Of a stretch of DNA of 64,000 bases, positions 35,793 to 46,914 are shown one piece after another; the first letter of the stretch is position 1; each line of letters begins with the position of its first letter. Location of the stretch: the NCBI RefSeq assembly GCF_041146795.1, contig NC_135172.1, positions 12,948,137 to 13,012,136 on the forward strand, read 5' to 3'. The position numbers were made by a program, and so were the translations under genes. The notes beneath the pieces were generated by a model that saw nothing but the letters and a program-made list of their open reading frames with translations, made no database searches and was not told where the DNA came from. This DNA comes from Maylandia zebra. Taxonomy: Eukaryota; Chordata; Actinopteri; Cichliformes; Cichlidae.

Positions 35793-36166
35793 GGGATTCC
35801 CATGATGCATTGAGTTTTTCCTTTCCAGTCACCTTTCTCACTCACTATGCATTAATAGACCTCTCTGCATTGAATCATATCTGTTATTAACCTCTGTCTC
35901 TCTTCCACAGCATGTCTTTCTCCTGTTTTCCTTCTCTCACCCCAACTGGTCGCAGAAGATGGCCCCGCCCCTCCCTGAGCCTGGTTCTGCTGGAGGTTTC
36001 TTCCTGTTAAAGGGGAGTTTTTACTTCCCACTGTCGCCAAAGTGCTTGCTCATAAGGGGTCATATGATTGTTGGGTTTTTCTCTGTATCTATGAAGCGCC
36101 TTGAGGTGACTTTTGTTGTGATTTGGCGCTATATAAATAAAATTGAATTGAATTGAATTGAATTAT
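35793..36166 (+). mobile_element. LINE 3' UTR ending in GAATT repeats
   Basis: The same 3' UTR family as 23,400-23,518 plus 24,051-24,150, here uninterrupted. It ends GGCGCTATATAAATAAAATT followed by GAATT repeats, the short-period tail typical of L2-type LINEs. It serves as the empty-site control for the insertion at 23,519. Confidence 0.75.
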
Positions 36167-36350
36167 CTGAGGAAGAAGCAGAGTTGGTTTGTTTCCAGCT
36201 GAAATCATCCAGGCTCAGGAATTTGAATCGATCCACATCATTTCTGCTTGAACTAGAGAACATGAGTGTCGACTTACATTTGGTCTGTGAGACACATGTC
36301 ATAGTGACAGTATTTGGGTTAATATGGCATTACTCACCCTGGTCGCATTT

Positions 36351-37634
36351 CTTCAATATCAGGCACCAAGTTCAGGAACTCGTTCTTTGCAGCCCGCGCA
36401 AGGTAGGAGGTCTCCAGAGTGGGAACCATCGGGAAGTTTTCACAGTCTGAGCAGGAGGGACTGGAGGCACGTGAGCTGTTCTCAGGGGTCCTTTAACACA
36501 AATCACACCAAGTTAGAATCAAATAGATAACCTGTCAATAACCGTTTGCAGATCGAGGTCAATGTTCCTAAAAATATGTTTACTTCTGGCCCATGGAGCC
36601 ACAGCGCGAGTCCGAGAGAGAGGGGCAGGTAGAGGAAGGGGTGAGGGTGGCACTGCTGAAGCTCGTCACGGATGGATCACGTCCGATCGGTGAGATGAGA
36701 GAAAGCTGAAGTGAAACAACAGCAGGATGAGGTAGACGTCAATATAGGAACTCCCTGATGTGACACAGAAAGGCTATTTTTTTATTTCTTTGTATTATTT
36801 CTCACCTTGCAGTCACTGATGCTGTTCACCAGCTGCTTGTATTCAGTATTGAAGGTGTGTGTCAGAAGGCGCAGGCACTACAACACAACAGGAACAAGAC
36901 CGATCAGCTCCGAGCAGAGAAGGAAGAAGGCAGCAACAAGAACGCCCACTAAGCCCACGTTTTTCTCACCTTGGTGGCCAGCTCCTTCTCACGCTTTCAA
37001 AGGTGGTGCTGGAGATCTGCGAGGAGACGGAGGTGGATGTGGACAGAGTGCCGGAGCTCACGCTGGGGGACAGAGACTCACTCAGGGACTTGGTGGTGGG
37101 AGCTGTTCCCACGGGAGCCGCCTCTCCCAGAAGGTGACGGGTCTTTTCCACCTGGACGAAAGATGGGGGCGAATGTGAGGTGGGGAGAAGAGGGGAGGTT
37201 AGTCATGTAAAGTCTGTACTCTAAGAAAAAACTTTTTAGAATAGCACTTTGGTCTTTGAGCTGAAAAGTCATTTTTCCCTCAATGATATTAAACAGATTT
37301 ATTTCTTTATGAATCTTTTAAGGCCCCACCTCCTGCAGCTGCTCCATCTTCTCCAGCTCCCACTGGTGCTCTAGGATGAGGCTATCTCCTCTGGGCCTCC
37401 AGCCGGCCAGGTTCTCCTCTCCACGCACATAAGCCACTGATGTGTCCAGGACCTTCCTCCTCCTCCTCTGCATCCCTGCTCAGGACATGAGCCCTCATTA
37501 GGATGAAGCTCTCCACAGAATTATGATAAAACAGCTGCCGTTCTTTAAACATGTTTCATGGCCGCTCACCTGGGCTTCCAGTGTCAGACATCTTACACAA
37601 GCTCAGCTCGTAGATCCCAGTCACTCGGTTGTTA
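36351..37634 (-). pseudogene. kif1b: KIF1B-like kinesin-3 exons (stalk/pre-PH region)
   Basis: Six minus-strand blocks. 37,634-37,571: NRVTGIYELSLCKMSDTGSP. About 37,481-37,333: [40 protein letters not shown]. 37,153-36,969: VEKTRHLL then a Ser/Thr-rich segment. 36,876-36,806: CLRLLTHTFNTEYKQLV. About 36,711-36,596: SATLTPSSTCPSLSD. About 36,490-36,351: YLARAAKNEFLNLVPDIEEM. These are consecutive C-terminal segments of a kinesin-3 motor for synaptic-vesicle and mitochondrial transport. Motor, FHA and PH domains are absent, and the first block lacks a clear acceptor. A further, more upstream KIF1B exon occurs in the inverted-repeat arms. Fragment; most introns look intact, so it was copied as DNA, not by retroposition. 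Confidence 0.85.
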
Positions 37635-37649
37635 TAATGAAGCAGAAGT

Positions 37650-38450
37650 TTTGAACAAGGAAACTTTGTAACGAAATGCCAACGACCGCCTGTCTGTTTT
37701 CAGGGCTGTATTTGAAGCCATGCTCCAATCAGGCAAAGTTTTAAGTGTTGCACATTTCGATGGGTTTCTTTCAGCTGACATAGTTTCCATTTGGGTCATG
37801 TGGTGTTAGATACCCCAGCGTGTGGTCATAGGGTGAAGAGCCCGGACGATTAGTGGGATTTTAGGTGTGGTGTAAAAATGACGCTGCAACTTTAAAAACG
37901 TTGTTGCTTTAAGGATTAACGTACAACCATACTTGGGCTGAGTTTGACACTGGTTCTCTTCAGTAATTAAAATAGCTTTAACACATGATAAGATCAAATG
38001 TCAGCTACACTGTGACAGTCGAGGGGCCACACTCCGATATATTTATTCGCTTGTTCTCTTTGTGTGATAAGAGTTTCCATCTGAATTTAACCCCTGTGTG
38101 GGGCTGATCTTTCATTTCATTTTATTTCAAGCTCAGATTCTTTGCCTTTGGCACATTTTCTGTGACGAGACTTCAAACCATTCCCACCGTCCTTATTAAT
38201 CAACATGGTGAAGTGATTCTTCGCAAGGTGATGGGATAGGAAGAGTTTCAGAAAATGAGGCCTTTTGTCTTTATTGGAGAGGTCAGTGCAGACAGGACAG
38301 ATGGGGGGAAGGCGAGGGGGGAATGACACACAGGAAACGGTGTTGGTCAGACCCAAAGACAGGCGTGGGCAGTGAGGACTCTCACCTTCAGACTCACTGT
38401 CTAATCAGTCTGACAGTGAGTCTGAAGACAGAGCAACCCAACACACGTTA
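37650..38450. other. No recognisable gene
   Basis: Upstream flank of the KIF1B fragment. The sequence expected to hold further KIF1B exons has none. Confidence 0.4.
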
Positions 38451-38454
38451 CTAT

Positions 38455-38940
38455 GTTCATCATCATCATCATTGTTTATTTATATAGCACTTTAAAAACA
38501 CACAAGGCTGACCAAACTGCTGAACAATAGAAACATAATAGATACCATAAGAATAATAAATACGATACAATAATAAACATAGCGAAAAACAATAAAATAC
38601 AAGTCAGTCAACCACTGAGTCAAAAGCCAGTGAATAAAAATGCTTTTTCAATCTGGATTTAAAAACCAGCACTGATGTCGATTGCCTAATGTGAAGAGGA
38701 AGATTATTCCAAAGCTTAGGAGCCACGATAGAGAACGCTCGGTCTCCTCTCAGTTTCAGCCGTGATTTGGGGACTGAGAGCAACAGCTGCTCAGCTGACC
38801 GGAGCGAACGAGTGGGGACATAGGGCTTCAGCAGGTGCCAGACCATTTAAAGATTTAAAAACCAATAAAAGAACTTGAAAATGAATCCTAAATTCAATTG
38901 GAAGCCAGTGCAGGGAGGCCAAGAGTGATGTTATCACTAA
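38455..38940 (-). mobile_element. L2-type LINE 3' fragment
   Basis: The minus strand reads GDRAFSIVAPKLWNNLPLHI then FKSRLKKHFYSLAF, the C-terminus of L2 ORF2, followed by a 3' UTR with a CATCATCATCATCATTG-type end on the plus strand. Confidence 0.75.
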
Positions 38941-39811
38941 GCAGGACATTAAATCAAATTAATGAGACACCAAAACAAGAGCTGGAGCCCAAGACAGCCA
39001 TGAAGTCACAGTGTACACAAATACACAAGAAACACAGAAACCAGCTGGGTGGATGTGGCTCGGGAACCTTCTGTTACCTTGAACGTCGGTGTTTTGAACG
39101 CTGGCTGCTCCAGTCTGCTTGTATTTGTCCAAGATTTCCCCTCATATCTTGGTTATGGTTATTTTTTCTTTTATTAAACTGATCACACTCCTGTTCATGA
39201 ATAGAAAAAAACCCCATCAGTGTATTTTCACTTAAACAAGCAGCTGTTTTTTTTGCATTAAAGTTATATAAAAATGTAACAGTGCAAATTCCTCGCTGAC
39301 AGTTTAACCAAAAGGCATTTCCAGTGGAAAGTAGCCGACATATCCTCAGCATAACCATGTATAATATCCACAAAACCTGAGAAGGTTGGAGAGAAGGTAG
39401 GCGAACTCTGCTGGGATCTGCGTTTAACAAAGTGTCTAAAGACGAAACAAAGAAATCTTTCTGTAAATGTTCAGATGCACAGACTGGACTGAAAAAGAGT
39501 GAAAAAGCAGCTAACGTCCAAAAATAAGAAAACTTTGAAAGAACTCCAAAAAAACCTGGAGAACTTTTGCTCAAAAAACAGTTTTGTTTTTTTTAAATTA
39601 CAAGGCAATCTGACAAAATGTCATCAAATGAGACTCAAGACTTCTGCAGGTCTCTGCCATGACTCAATTTTTTTTTCTTAACGGCAGAAACAATTGTTCC
39701 TTTTTTACTTTGTTTCTATTTTCTCTTCTTGTTTTTATCTGTTGAACAACAAACAACATTCATGCTGATTCACATAATATCCTGTCTCTACTCTCTGGGA
39801 TTTCCTCGTAG

Positions 39812-40108
39812 CTCTTTGATGCAAAGAACATCCATCAAACGCTCCAGCTTGTGCTCAACATCATCGTGAACGGTGAAGGTACTCTGACGAGAAAATACTC
39901 AGTCGACCTTTTGGTTGATTTGTTAAAGAACCCCAAAATAGCTGATTACCTAACAAGGTATGCAGATAATTCACAGCTCTTTTCCTGAATAGCTGCTTTA
40001 AAACTCTGCTGAAAGCCTTTGTCCATTTCCAGGTATCCCCACTTCTCGGCATGTGTGTCTCAAGTGTTAGGACTGCTGCATTGGAAAGACCCAGACCCTG
40101 CAGCCAAG
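39812..40108 (+). pseudogene. cip2a: CIP2A-like exons, fragment
   Basis: Two plus-strand exons with AG/GT borders. 39,812-39,957: [46 protein letters not shown]. 40,033-40,108: YPHFSACVSQVLGLLHWKDP. The second starts in the phase left by the first. The sequence matches the armadillo-like N-terminal region of CIP2A, the inhibitor of PP2A. The full protein is about 900 residues; only about 74 are here. No other CIP2A exon is visible on either side, and the LRR gene next door runs the opposite way. An isolated two-exon block. Confidence 0.8.
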
Positions 40109-40255
40109 GTGAGAGACGACAAATATGATAACCCACACCAGCTGTGCTTAACTCTGTAAGTTCCCAGTATTCCCTGAAACCATCACGTGTGACACAGTTT
40201 ACATCAGACGTGATGCAGCTGACGTCAACACTGACCTTCTTGTGGTAACAGAGAC

Positions 40256-41606
40256 TTAAAAAAATAATAATAAAGCAACAAAGTGGGTCGCTCTTTGACA
40301 GTAAATTCCAGTGCGGTCCGCTCCAATCTCCTCAGGCTGACTCTCTTCTAGGCTCTCCTGACTGTTCCCTTTACATGTTGATGATGTGTCTTGTAAATCT
40401 GGATCCCTTTCCAGCAGGACGCTCCTCTTTTTCAGACAGTACCTCAGCTGCTCTCTCTCCTGACAGTCAGCTGTCCACCTCTGCATGGCCAGTCGAGCCA
40501 GCGCCGGCATTTGAGGCAGAGCTCGGAGCAGAGCGGGCAGCCAGGCTGAGCACAGAGCAGAGGTTGAAGGTCGCAAACTGACATCCACGTCTTCCAGAGA
40601 GCCCAGACCTCCTGCTGCAAACAGACTGCACCAACCGTTGTCTCCCACCAAGCTGTTGTAGGACAGATCCAGTGCACGGAGTGAGGAGAGACAGCCCCGT
40701 CTGCACACGGCAGCTGCACAGAGGAAGAGGACCCATTGATAACTGATCACTTTATGCCTGTTCACTTTACTGTTTTGTTCACAATGTTTCTGATGGAGAC
40801 AAAAATAACACCGAATAGTTTCATTGTTTTGTTTTATACGACAGCTACAGATGCTGGCAGCATGAAATAAATGAAAGAAATATCAATTTCCTTCAGGCTT
40901 TACTTGTCTTAATATACATTTATGCAGCCTAATGATCCACTACAGACCAAAAAAGAAAAAGTATAATGTCATTGTGTGTTAGTTACCCAGATGTAGCATG
41001 TCATCAGTGGTGAGCTCGCAGCTGCAAAGACGGAGCTCGCTGACGACTGATGGCTGCAGAGCATCCAGCAGGAGCGCCAAGTGACCGCCAACCACTTTAC
41101 ACCAGGAAATATCCACCGTGCGCAGATAGGACACCGCCAGGGCTGATGCATAAACACAAAGTTTTCACCATTTCAGGCTAGAGGGTGGAAGAGGTATTCA
41201 GGGAGAATGACTTGAAGGAAAACTTCTATAAATAAACAAGTGTGTGTGTGTGTGTTACCCAGAGCAGTGAAGGACTCGTTGCTCATGTAGCAGCTGTTGA
41301 ATGGCAGCCTCCTCATTTGTGTCGCAGGGAGGGCGGAGACCAGCAGGTGGACCACACCTCCCACTTCCTTATTGGATGACACATCAAGCTCGGTCAGTGC
41401 AGTGAGAGAGGGCAGCACCTGGACTGAAAAACAACGAGTCACATGACTGCTGCAGCGAGCATGCGATTAGTGTCCGGCGTGTGAGATTGGTAGCAACTGA
41501 CTCAGAGCCTCTAGATCATCTCGCGTGAGGCAACACAGGTGGAGGTCGAGTCTCTCCAGGTGTGTGACGTGAGCCAGGTGAAAGGTGAGGCGGCTCAGTC
41601 CACCAG
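40256..41606 (-). CDS. Leucine-rich-repeat exons, LRRC31-like (left arm)
   Basis: Four minus-strand exons, all splicing in phase 1: 41,606-41,502 (GGLSRLTFHLAHVTHLERLD), 41,423-41,259 (LPSLTALTELDVSSNKEVGG), 41,142-40,987 (YLRTVDISWCKVVGG, ELRLCSCELTTDDM), and 40,713-40,256 (CLSSLRALDLSYNSLVGDN, then an acidic tail ending LLLFF). Each exon carries one or two ribonuclease-inhibitor-like LRRs. Resemblance to LRRC31 is from memory and the N-terminus is missing: upstream exons are replaced by HECT exons at 41,749 and 42,980. The last exon lies outside the visible mirrored region. Frame is open throughout. Confidence 0.65.
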
Positions 41607-41748
41607 CTAGAAGCAGCTTTACAGTATATTAATCAGAACAATGCTGCTCTCTAATATATCTTGGTAAAGCGCAGAAAAATCTAATGTTTTATATGATACA
41701 GTGTGATTTCAGTAACATATCATAATGGAGGCTTCAGCAAGTACTTAC

Positions 41749-43163
41749 GAAGGAAATCTTTCCTCTGCTCTTCAGTTAGTTCATCAAATACCTCCCAAAA
41801 CATCTGTATGGTGGGGTGGCGGTCATGATATCTCCAACCATAACTTGTGTTCTGAAAACAGTGAAAATGACTGTTATAATCATAGAGTTTGTAAGGTCAG
41901 GCATACACTATGTTGCCAAAAGTATTCCCTAACACATCCAAATCATTCAATTAATGTGTTCCAATCACTTCCATGGACACAGGTGTATTAGATCAAGCAC
42001 CTAGGCATGCAGACTACTTCTACAAACATGTGTGAAAGGACAAGTCGCTCTCAGGAACTGAATGAATTCCAGCATGGTAATGTGATAGGATGCACCAGTG
42101 CAACAAGTCCAGTCATGAAATTTCCTCGCTATTAAATATTCCATAGTCAGCTGTTAGTGATATTATAACAAAGTGGAAGTAATTGGAAATGACAGCGAGT
42201 CAGCTGATGCTAAGGCTCATAGTGCACTTAAGTCACCAATATCTGCAGTCTGCTGTTGTTACAGATGTCCAAACTTCATTGGTTTCCATGGCTGAGCAGC
42301 TGCATCCCAGCCTTACACTGACAAACACAATGCAAAGCGTCAGATGGAGTGATTTAAGCATCTCAACACTGGACTCTAAAGCAGTGGAGATGTGTTTACT
42401 GGAGTGACGAATCACACTTCTCTGACTGGCAATCCGATGGATGTGTCAGGGTTTGGTGGTTGCCAGAAGTACTTGTCTGACTGCACTGTGCCAAGTGTAA
42501 AGTGTGGGCATGTGTGAACATGGCTGGGCACCAGTGCACAATACAAGGTCCATAAAGACATGGATGAGTGAGTTTGGTGTAGAAGAACTGGACTAGCCTG
42601 CACAGAGTCCTGACCTCAACCTGATAGAACATCTTTGGGATGAATTAGAGCAGCAACTGTGAGCCAGGCCTTCTCCTCCAACGTCAGTGTCTGACACCAC
42701 AAATGCACCTCTGGAAGAATAGTCAAAAAATTCCCATAAACACACCTAAACCTTGTGGAAAGCTTTCCCAGAAGAGTGGAAGCAGTTATAGCTGCGAAGG
42801 GTGGGCTGACTATTATATTATACTATCATACAAAAGTCTGGATTAAGACTGAGATGTGACTCAAGTTCATATTTGTGTTAAAGCAGCCGACTGAATGCTT
42901 TTGACAGTATGCAGTACACAGTTATTGTGCTACAGGACAGCTGTGAAACTACAGCCTGTGTCTGTTTGGCTGACTGTACCTGTTTGAACTTTTCCCAGTC
43001 ATGCACGTCCTGGCCGACCAGCACTCCCTGCAGCTCCTCTGGTCGAAACAGCCTCACCAAATCCTGCTCACACACCAGGAAGAAGCCTCGCTTGAACTCC
43101 TGGAACAGACTCTCCACTGATGTGTTGAAGGCATGATTCACATAGGCCTCCACAAACTCCTTC
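41749..43163 (-). pseudogene. HERC-type HECT-domain exons, left arm
   Basis: Two minus-strand exons: 43,163-42,980 (KEFVEAYVNHAFNTSVESLF, FRPEELQGVLVGQDVHDW) and 41,851-41,749 (YGWRYHDRHPTIQMFWEVFD, EEQRKDFL). These are consecutive parts of the HECT domain of a small-HERC-like ubiquitin/ISG15 ligase. The final exon with the catalytic cysteine, present in the spacer copy at 52,814, is missing. The next exon in this direction is an LRR exon at 41,606, and the splice phases agree. A Tc1 element lies in the intron. Confidence 0.85.
41906..42914 (+). mobile_element. Tc1-like element, internally deleted (left arm)
   Basis: TA-flanked at 41,904 and 42,915. Ends CACTATGTTGCCAAAAGTAT and (minus) CTGCATACTGTCAAAAGCAT. 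Interior shows a decayed Tc1 transposase in plus orientation. It lies in an intron of the HECT exons. 129 bases shorter than the spacer copy. Confidence 0.85.
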
Positions 43164-44104
43164 CTGTTTAGGAGGGAAAATGTTAAATTAGCAAACATTT
43201 CACAGAGACAAAGGTGCTGCAGATGAACCTCACAAACACTTCATGTTTTATATTTACCTCATATTAAGACCTACTAAGGACCTGATTGTTTTTAATTATG
43301 TCCTGATACATAAAACCTGAGAGCTCACATAACTGCATATGCTCAGAATAGACAGCACACATGGATACAAATTACTGCCTTGCAGCAGCAATCTTCAGAC
43401 CATCACTATGAGCTCCATCCAAGGTTACACTGTTCCTGTTATTAACAGCAGGGGGCACTATCAGCCACAGACTGGGAGCCAGATATGCTCTGCTGGTGCC
43501 TCATTGTTACAAAGGAAAGACTCTATAGTGAGAAACAGCTGAGGGGGAAACACTGATCTGGAAACGTCTGAGTGTTACAGAGGATATACATAGCACTGTG
43601 GTTCAGTGTCACACAATCACAAACAAATACAGCAAAGTACTAAAAAGGGTGTTGCCTCCAAAGATTGCTTTTACTGGTTTGGAGCTTAGGAGGCTTAATA
43701 ACAACAGGCATGAATGAAGACAGATCAGAACAGCTGTTTGATCACAGCATCCAGTACCAACACAATCATCCACACTCAAGAGCCTGTTGGCTTCAGAGTC
43801 AGCAGCTGAATGTCTAAAATATCAAATGTCATTTTTGGTCCATCAGCTACAGCATGAACTGCTTAAAGTGAGAAGCAGCCTGAAGCCCGACAGATTCATC
43901 TTTCCAGACTGAAAATATCTCAGAGTGAACCGAGTGGTGCGTTTTCAGGGTGATCTCACAAAGTCAAATCCCTTTAATGATGTTCTGTCCTGTCTTCCTC
44001 TATCAAAAGCACACAAACACTATAAAACATTGTTTCGGTGCTTTGGGGTTTTGTTTTCTACACAGAGGTATAGCACGACTAGACCCTAAAGGCAGGCTGC
44101 TCAC

Positions 44105-44189
44105 CTACAACCAGCTCACGAACATCTTTCCAATGGAGCTCGCTGCCCTTCTCGTGGATGAGGGTCACTGTGATCCTCCGCTGGATCCC
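44105..44189 (-). pseudogene. kif1b: Single KIF1B-like exon, left arm
   Basis: Mirror of 60,762-60,846. [20 protein letters not shown] then KDVRELVV, bounded by a TTTGCTGCAG acceptor and a GTGAGC donor. In KIF1B this exon precedes the blocks at 37.6-36.3 kb, which lie on the same strand but beyond the HECT and LRR exons. Confidence 0.85.
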
Positions 44190-44336
44190 CTGCAGCAAAC
44201 ATAACAGGAGCTCAGGATCACAGTGAGCACAGCTAGAGCAACATTACGCTTTAAAAGAAGATATTCAACTGTGTACAAAGGAAGCAGTTACCACTGTGTG
44301 AGTAATAAGGAAACAACATGTGCACCAATCCTGTAC

Positions 44337-44440
44337 CTGGGGAGCACTTGCTGAACCTTCTTGGTACCAGCCAGGTGAGCGCTGATATCTGGACACTTCA
44401 CAGCTCGAGAGCGCTCCATGAGGAGACGAGCATCCCAGCT
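44337..44440 (-). pseudogene. gss: Single glutathione synthetase exon, left arm
   Basis: Mirror of 60,511-60,614; see that entry. An orphan exon with intact splice sites and no neighbouring GSS exon. Confidence 0.8.
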
Positions 44441-45215
44441 CTGCAATGGAAAACAGACAATGAATTCTCTGCTTTTTATCATTAGATGTATTTCTGTATT
44501 AAAAAATTCCGTTTATTGGGCCACTTTGTGCTAGAAGAATTTTTCCAGCATAAAATAGCCTCTATCATTTCACTAACTAACTTATTTCACTGCTGCTAAT
44601 GACGTTTCACAAACTGTCACAGGTTTTTTAGCTTCGTTCGTATAAACTTTCTTGTGGTTGAGATTCTCGAGAAAACAGCCAGCACACTGAGCAGCAGAGG
44701 GTGACAACAGTTGGTTTATAATACGCTGAGATTTGACAGACAGAGACAGAAGAATGAAGGAGAACAACACAGAGTCACGCTATCAAGGAGAACCTGGACG
44801 GTAGATTCAGCAGTTTGGCTTGAAGCTTGCAAACTGTTTTAACTTGTTATGTCCGATTAAGTTTTCCTTCCAGGATGCTCGCCAGTTTTCTTTCACTTGT
44901 TTCCTGCCAGCAGAATGCATACACAGCTGCAGTAACTACACACAATGTTGCAGAAAACATGGAGCAGCAACAAACATGTGTTGGTCTCTAATCACCCATT
45001 CAAACTCACACAGCGACAGGTCTGTGGTCACTTATATCAGCCAATCAGGGCTAGACTTGGTGTTGCTTAGCAGGGAAAGAAATAAACTCAATGATAATGA
45101 CGCTCCAGTTTCTCATGGATACGAATCACTTTAAGCAAGTCTGCAGGTTTCATTTAGTGTTTTTAACTAAACTCTTTGATGTAATCATTCTGAGTGCAAA
45201 TCAAAAGTTGGACCT

Positions 45216-45754
45216 GTTCAGAAGTGTAGTTGTCGGGCATGTAACCGTTCCTGAAACACGCCACAGTTTGCCGTCCCTGAAGTGAAAGTGACACAAAAGA
45301 CACAATCCATGTCGACACACAGCGACCTCCATCTCCTCTTCATCCAGTTTGGAGGCCTTCCTTGAAGTCTCTCGTGCTGCTGTCCACTGGGAATCCCCAC
45401 ATGTGCCTCTTCCCCGTGTCTACGACATGTAACAAATATAATAAAATAGCAAGAAATTATAAAGTAAATGACAAGATTTTCCATTTACTCTAATTTAACA
45501 GTAGTCATCTTGCAGAAGACAGTCGTTTGGTTACTATAGTAAAAACTATTATGTCACACAAACACAAACACAAAGAACATCAACAATGAGCACCTTTCTT
45601 TTTGCTGAAAGTGATATAGCTTTCTGTTACCATCAACTGAAACCGCCAACATTTCAGGTGTGCATGCTGGGCAGCTGAAGCTGACATCACAGCACAGCTG
45701 CTCTTCCTCATCAAGAAAGCTGTGCTGCAGTGCATCGCTTTTGGCACGCCCAGT
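45216..45754 (-). mobile_element. KDZ (Zisupton-like) fragment, left arm
   Basis: Mirror of 59,197-59,735. FSCPACTPEMLAVSVDGNRK is encoded near 45,650. A second block at about 45,300-45,420 reads CGDSQWTAARETSRKASKLD then EEEMEVAVCRHG, both conserved in KDZ transposases. Confidence 0.65.
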
Positions 45755-45852
45755 CTGTATGTACAGAAACATAACAGAGGAGTAAATATTTGCATCTGCT
45801 TATTGAAAAACAATATCAAAGAAATACTTCACTCAGCCTTCCCCCACACTTG

Positions 45853-46285
45853 CAGTTGCTTGCAAAAGTATTCGCCCCCCTCAGATCTGTGGCAAGATCT
45901 GAAACTGCTGTTCACAAACGCTGTCCATCTAATCTGACTGAGCTGGAGCTGTTTTGCAAAGAAGAATGGGCAAAGATTTCAGTCTCTAGATGTGCAAAGC
46001 TGGTAGAGACAGACCCTAAAAGACTGGCAGCTGTAACTGCAGCAAAAGGTGGTTCTACAAAGTATTGAGTCAGGGGGCTGAATAATTACGCACACCCCAC
46101 TTTGCAGTTATTTATTTGTAAAAAATGTTTGGAATCATGTATGATTTTCCTTCCACTTCTCACGTGTGCACCACTTTGTGTTGGTCTTTCACGTGGAAGT
46201 CCAATAAAATTGATTCATGTTTGTGGCTGTAATGTGACAAAATGTGGAAAAGTTCAAGGGGGCCGAATACTTTTGCAAGCCACTG
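45853..46285 (-). mobile_element. Tc1-type MITE, left arm
   Basis: Reverse-complement mirror of 58,666-59,098. Terminal repeats CAGTTGCTTGCAAAAGTATT / CAGTGGCTTGCAAAAGTATT; non-coding. Confidence 0.85.
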
Positions 46286-46914
46286 TAGTACCACGCTCCA
46301 ACAGTTTTGCAAACTAGAGGCCATCCTGCTACACATAAAATATATCAGTGTCATAAATGTTAGTTTAGTCACGTGTTTGTTTATTATCCTTATTGTTTTA
46401 TCTGGGACTGTTTGCAAACATCTCAGAGAGAGGAGACACCAGCATCTGAACAGAGACTCAAACCAGCAACCTGCAGCTCCCTGCTTGGCTGCTCCAGTTT
46501 TCTCCTCTCTCATGTTGCCCACCAGTGATTTCTAGCTGCCCACCCACACAGCAGGCTAGAATATGCACTGAGCCTCAGCACCATGGTTGCAATACTTGGA
46601 CATGTTTTCTTTATTAAATAATGAACCAGACCCCAAAAAGTAAACAGCTGTTATTGCTAGGCAACGGGAGCAGCATTTGGTGATGCAGCACCTGACATTC
46701 CTGACCATGTGGGCGGAGCATGCATGGAATGGAATGTTTTGTAGAACTGTGCAACACAAGCACTTAGTTACAGCATTTTTCATTTTATCCAGACACAGCT
46801 AGAGACACATCTACAGCAGCATCTCTGTGCAGGACAGACGACGGTTGAAGAAAAAAACACATCGAAAACTTCACTTCTCTACAAAACTTTGGTTCCTTTG
46901 TTTAAAAGGCCAAA

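Noticed and set aside
43950-44204. Plus-strand ORF over the KIF1B exon of the left arm
   Set aside because: The conserved protein is on the minus strand; this is its complement.
46160-46522. 120-aa ORF (also 58,429-58,791)
   Set aside because: Runs through the MITE end and intergenic DNA without any conserved motif.
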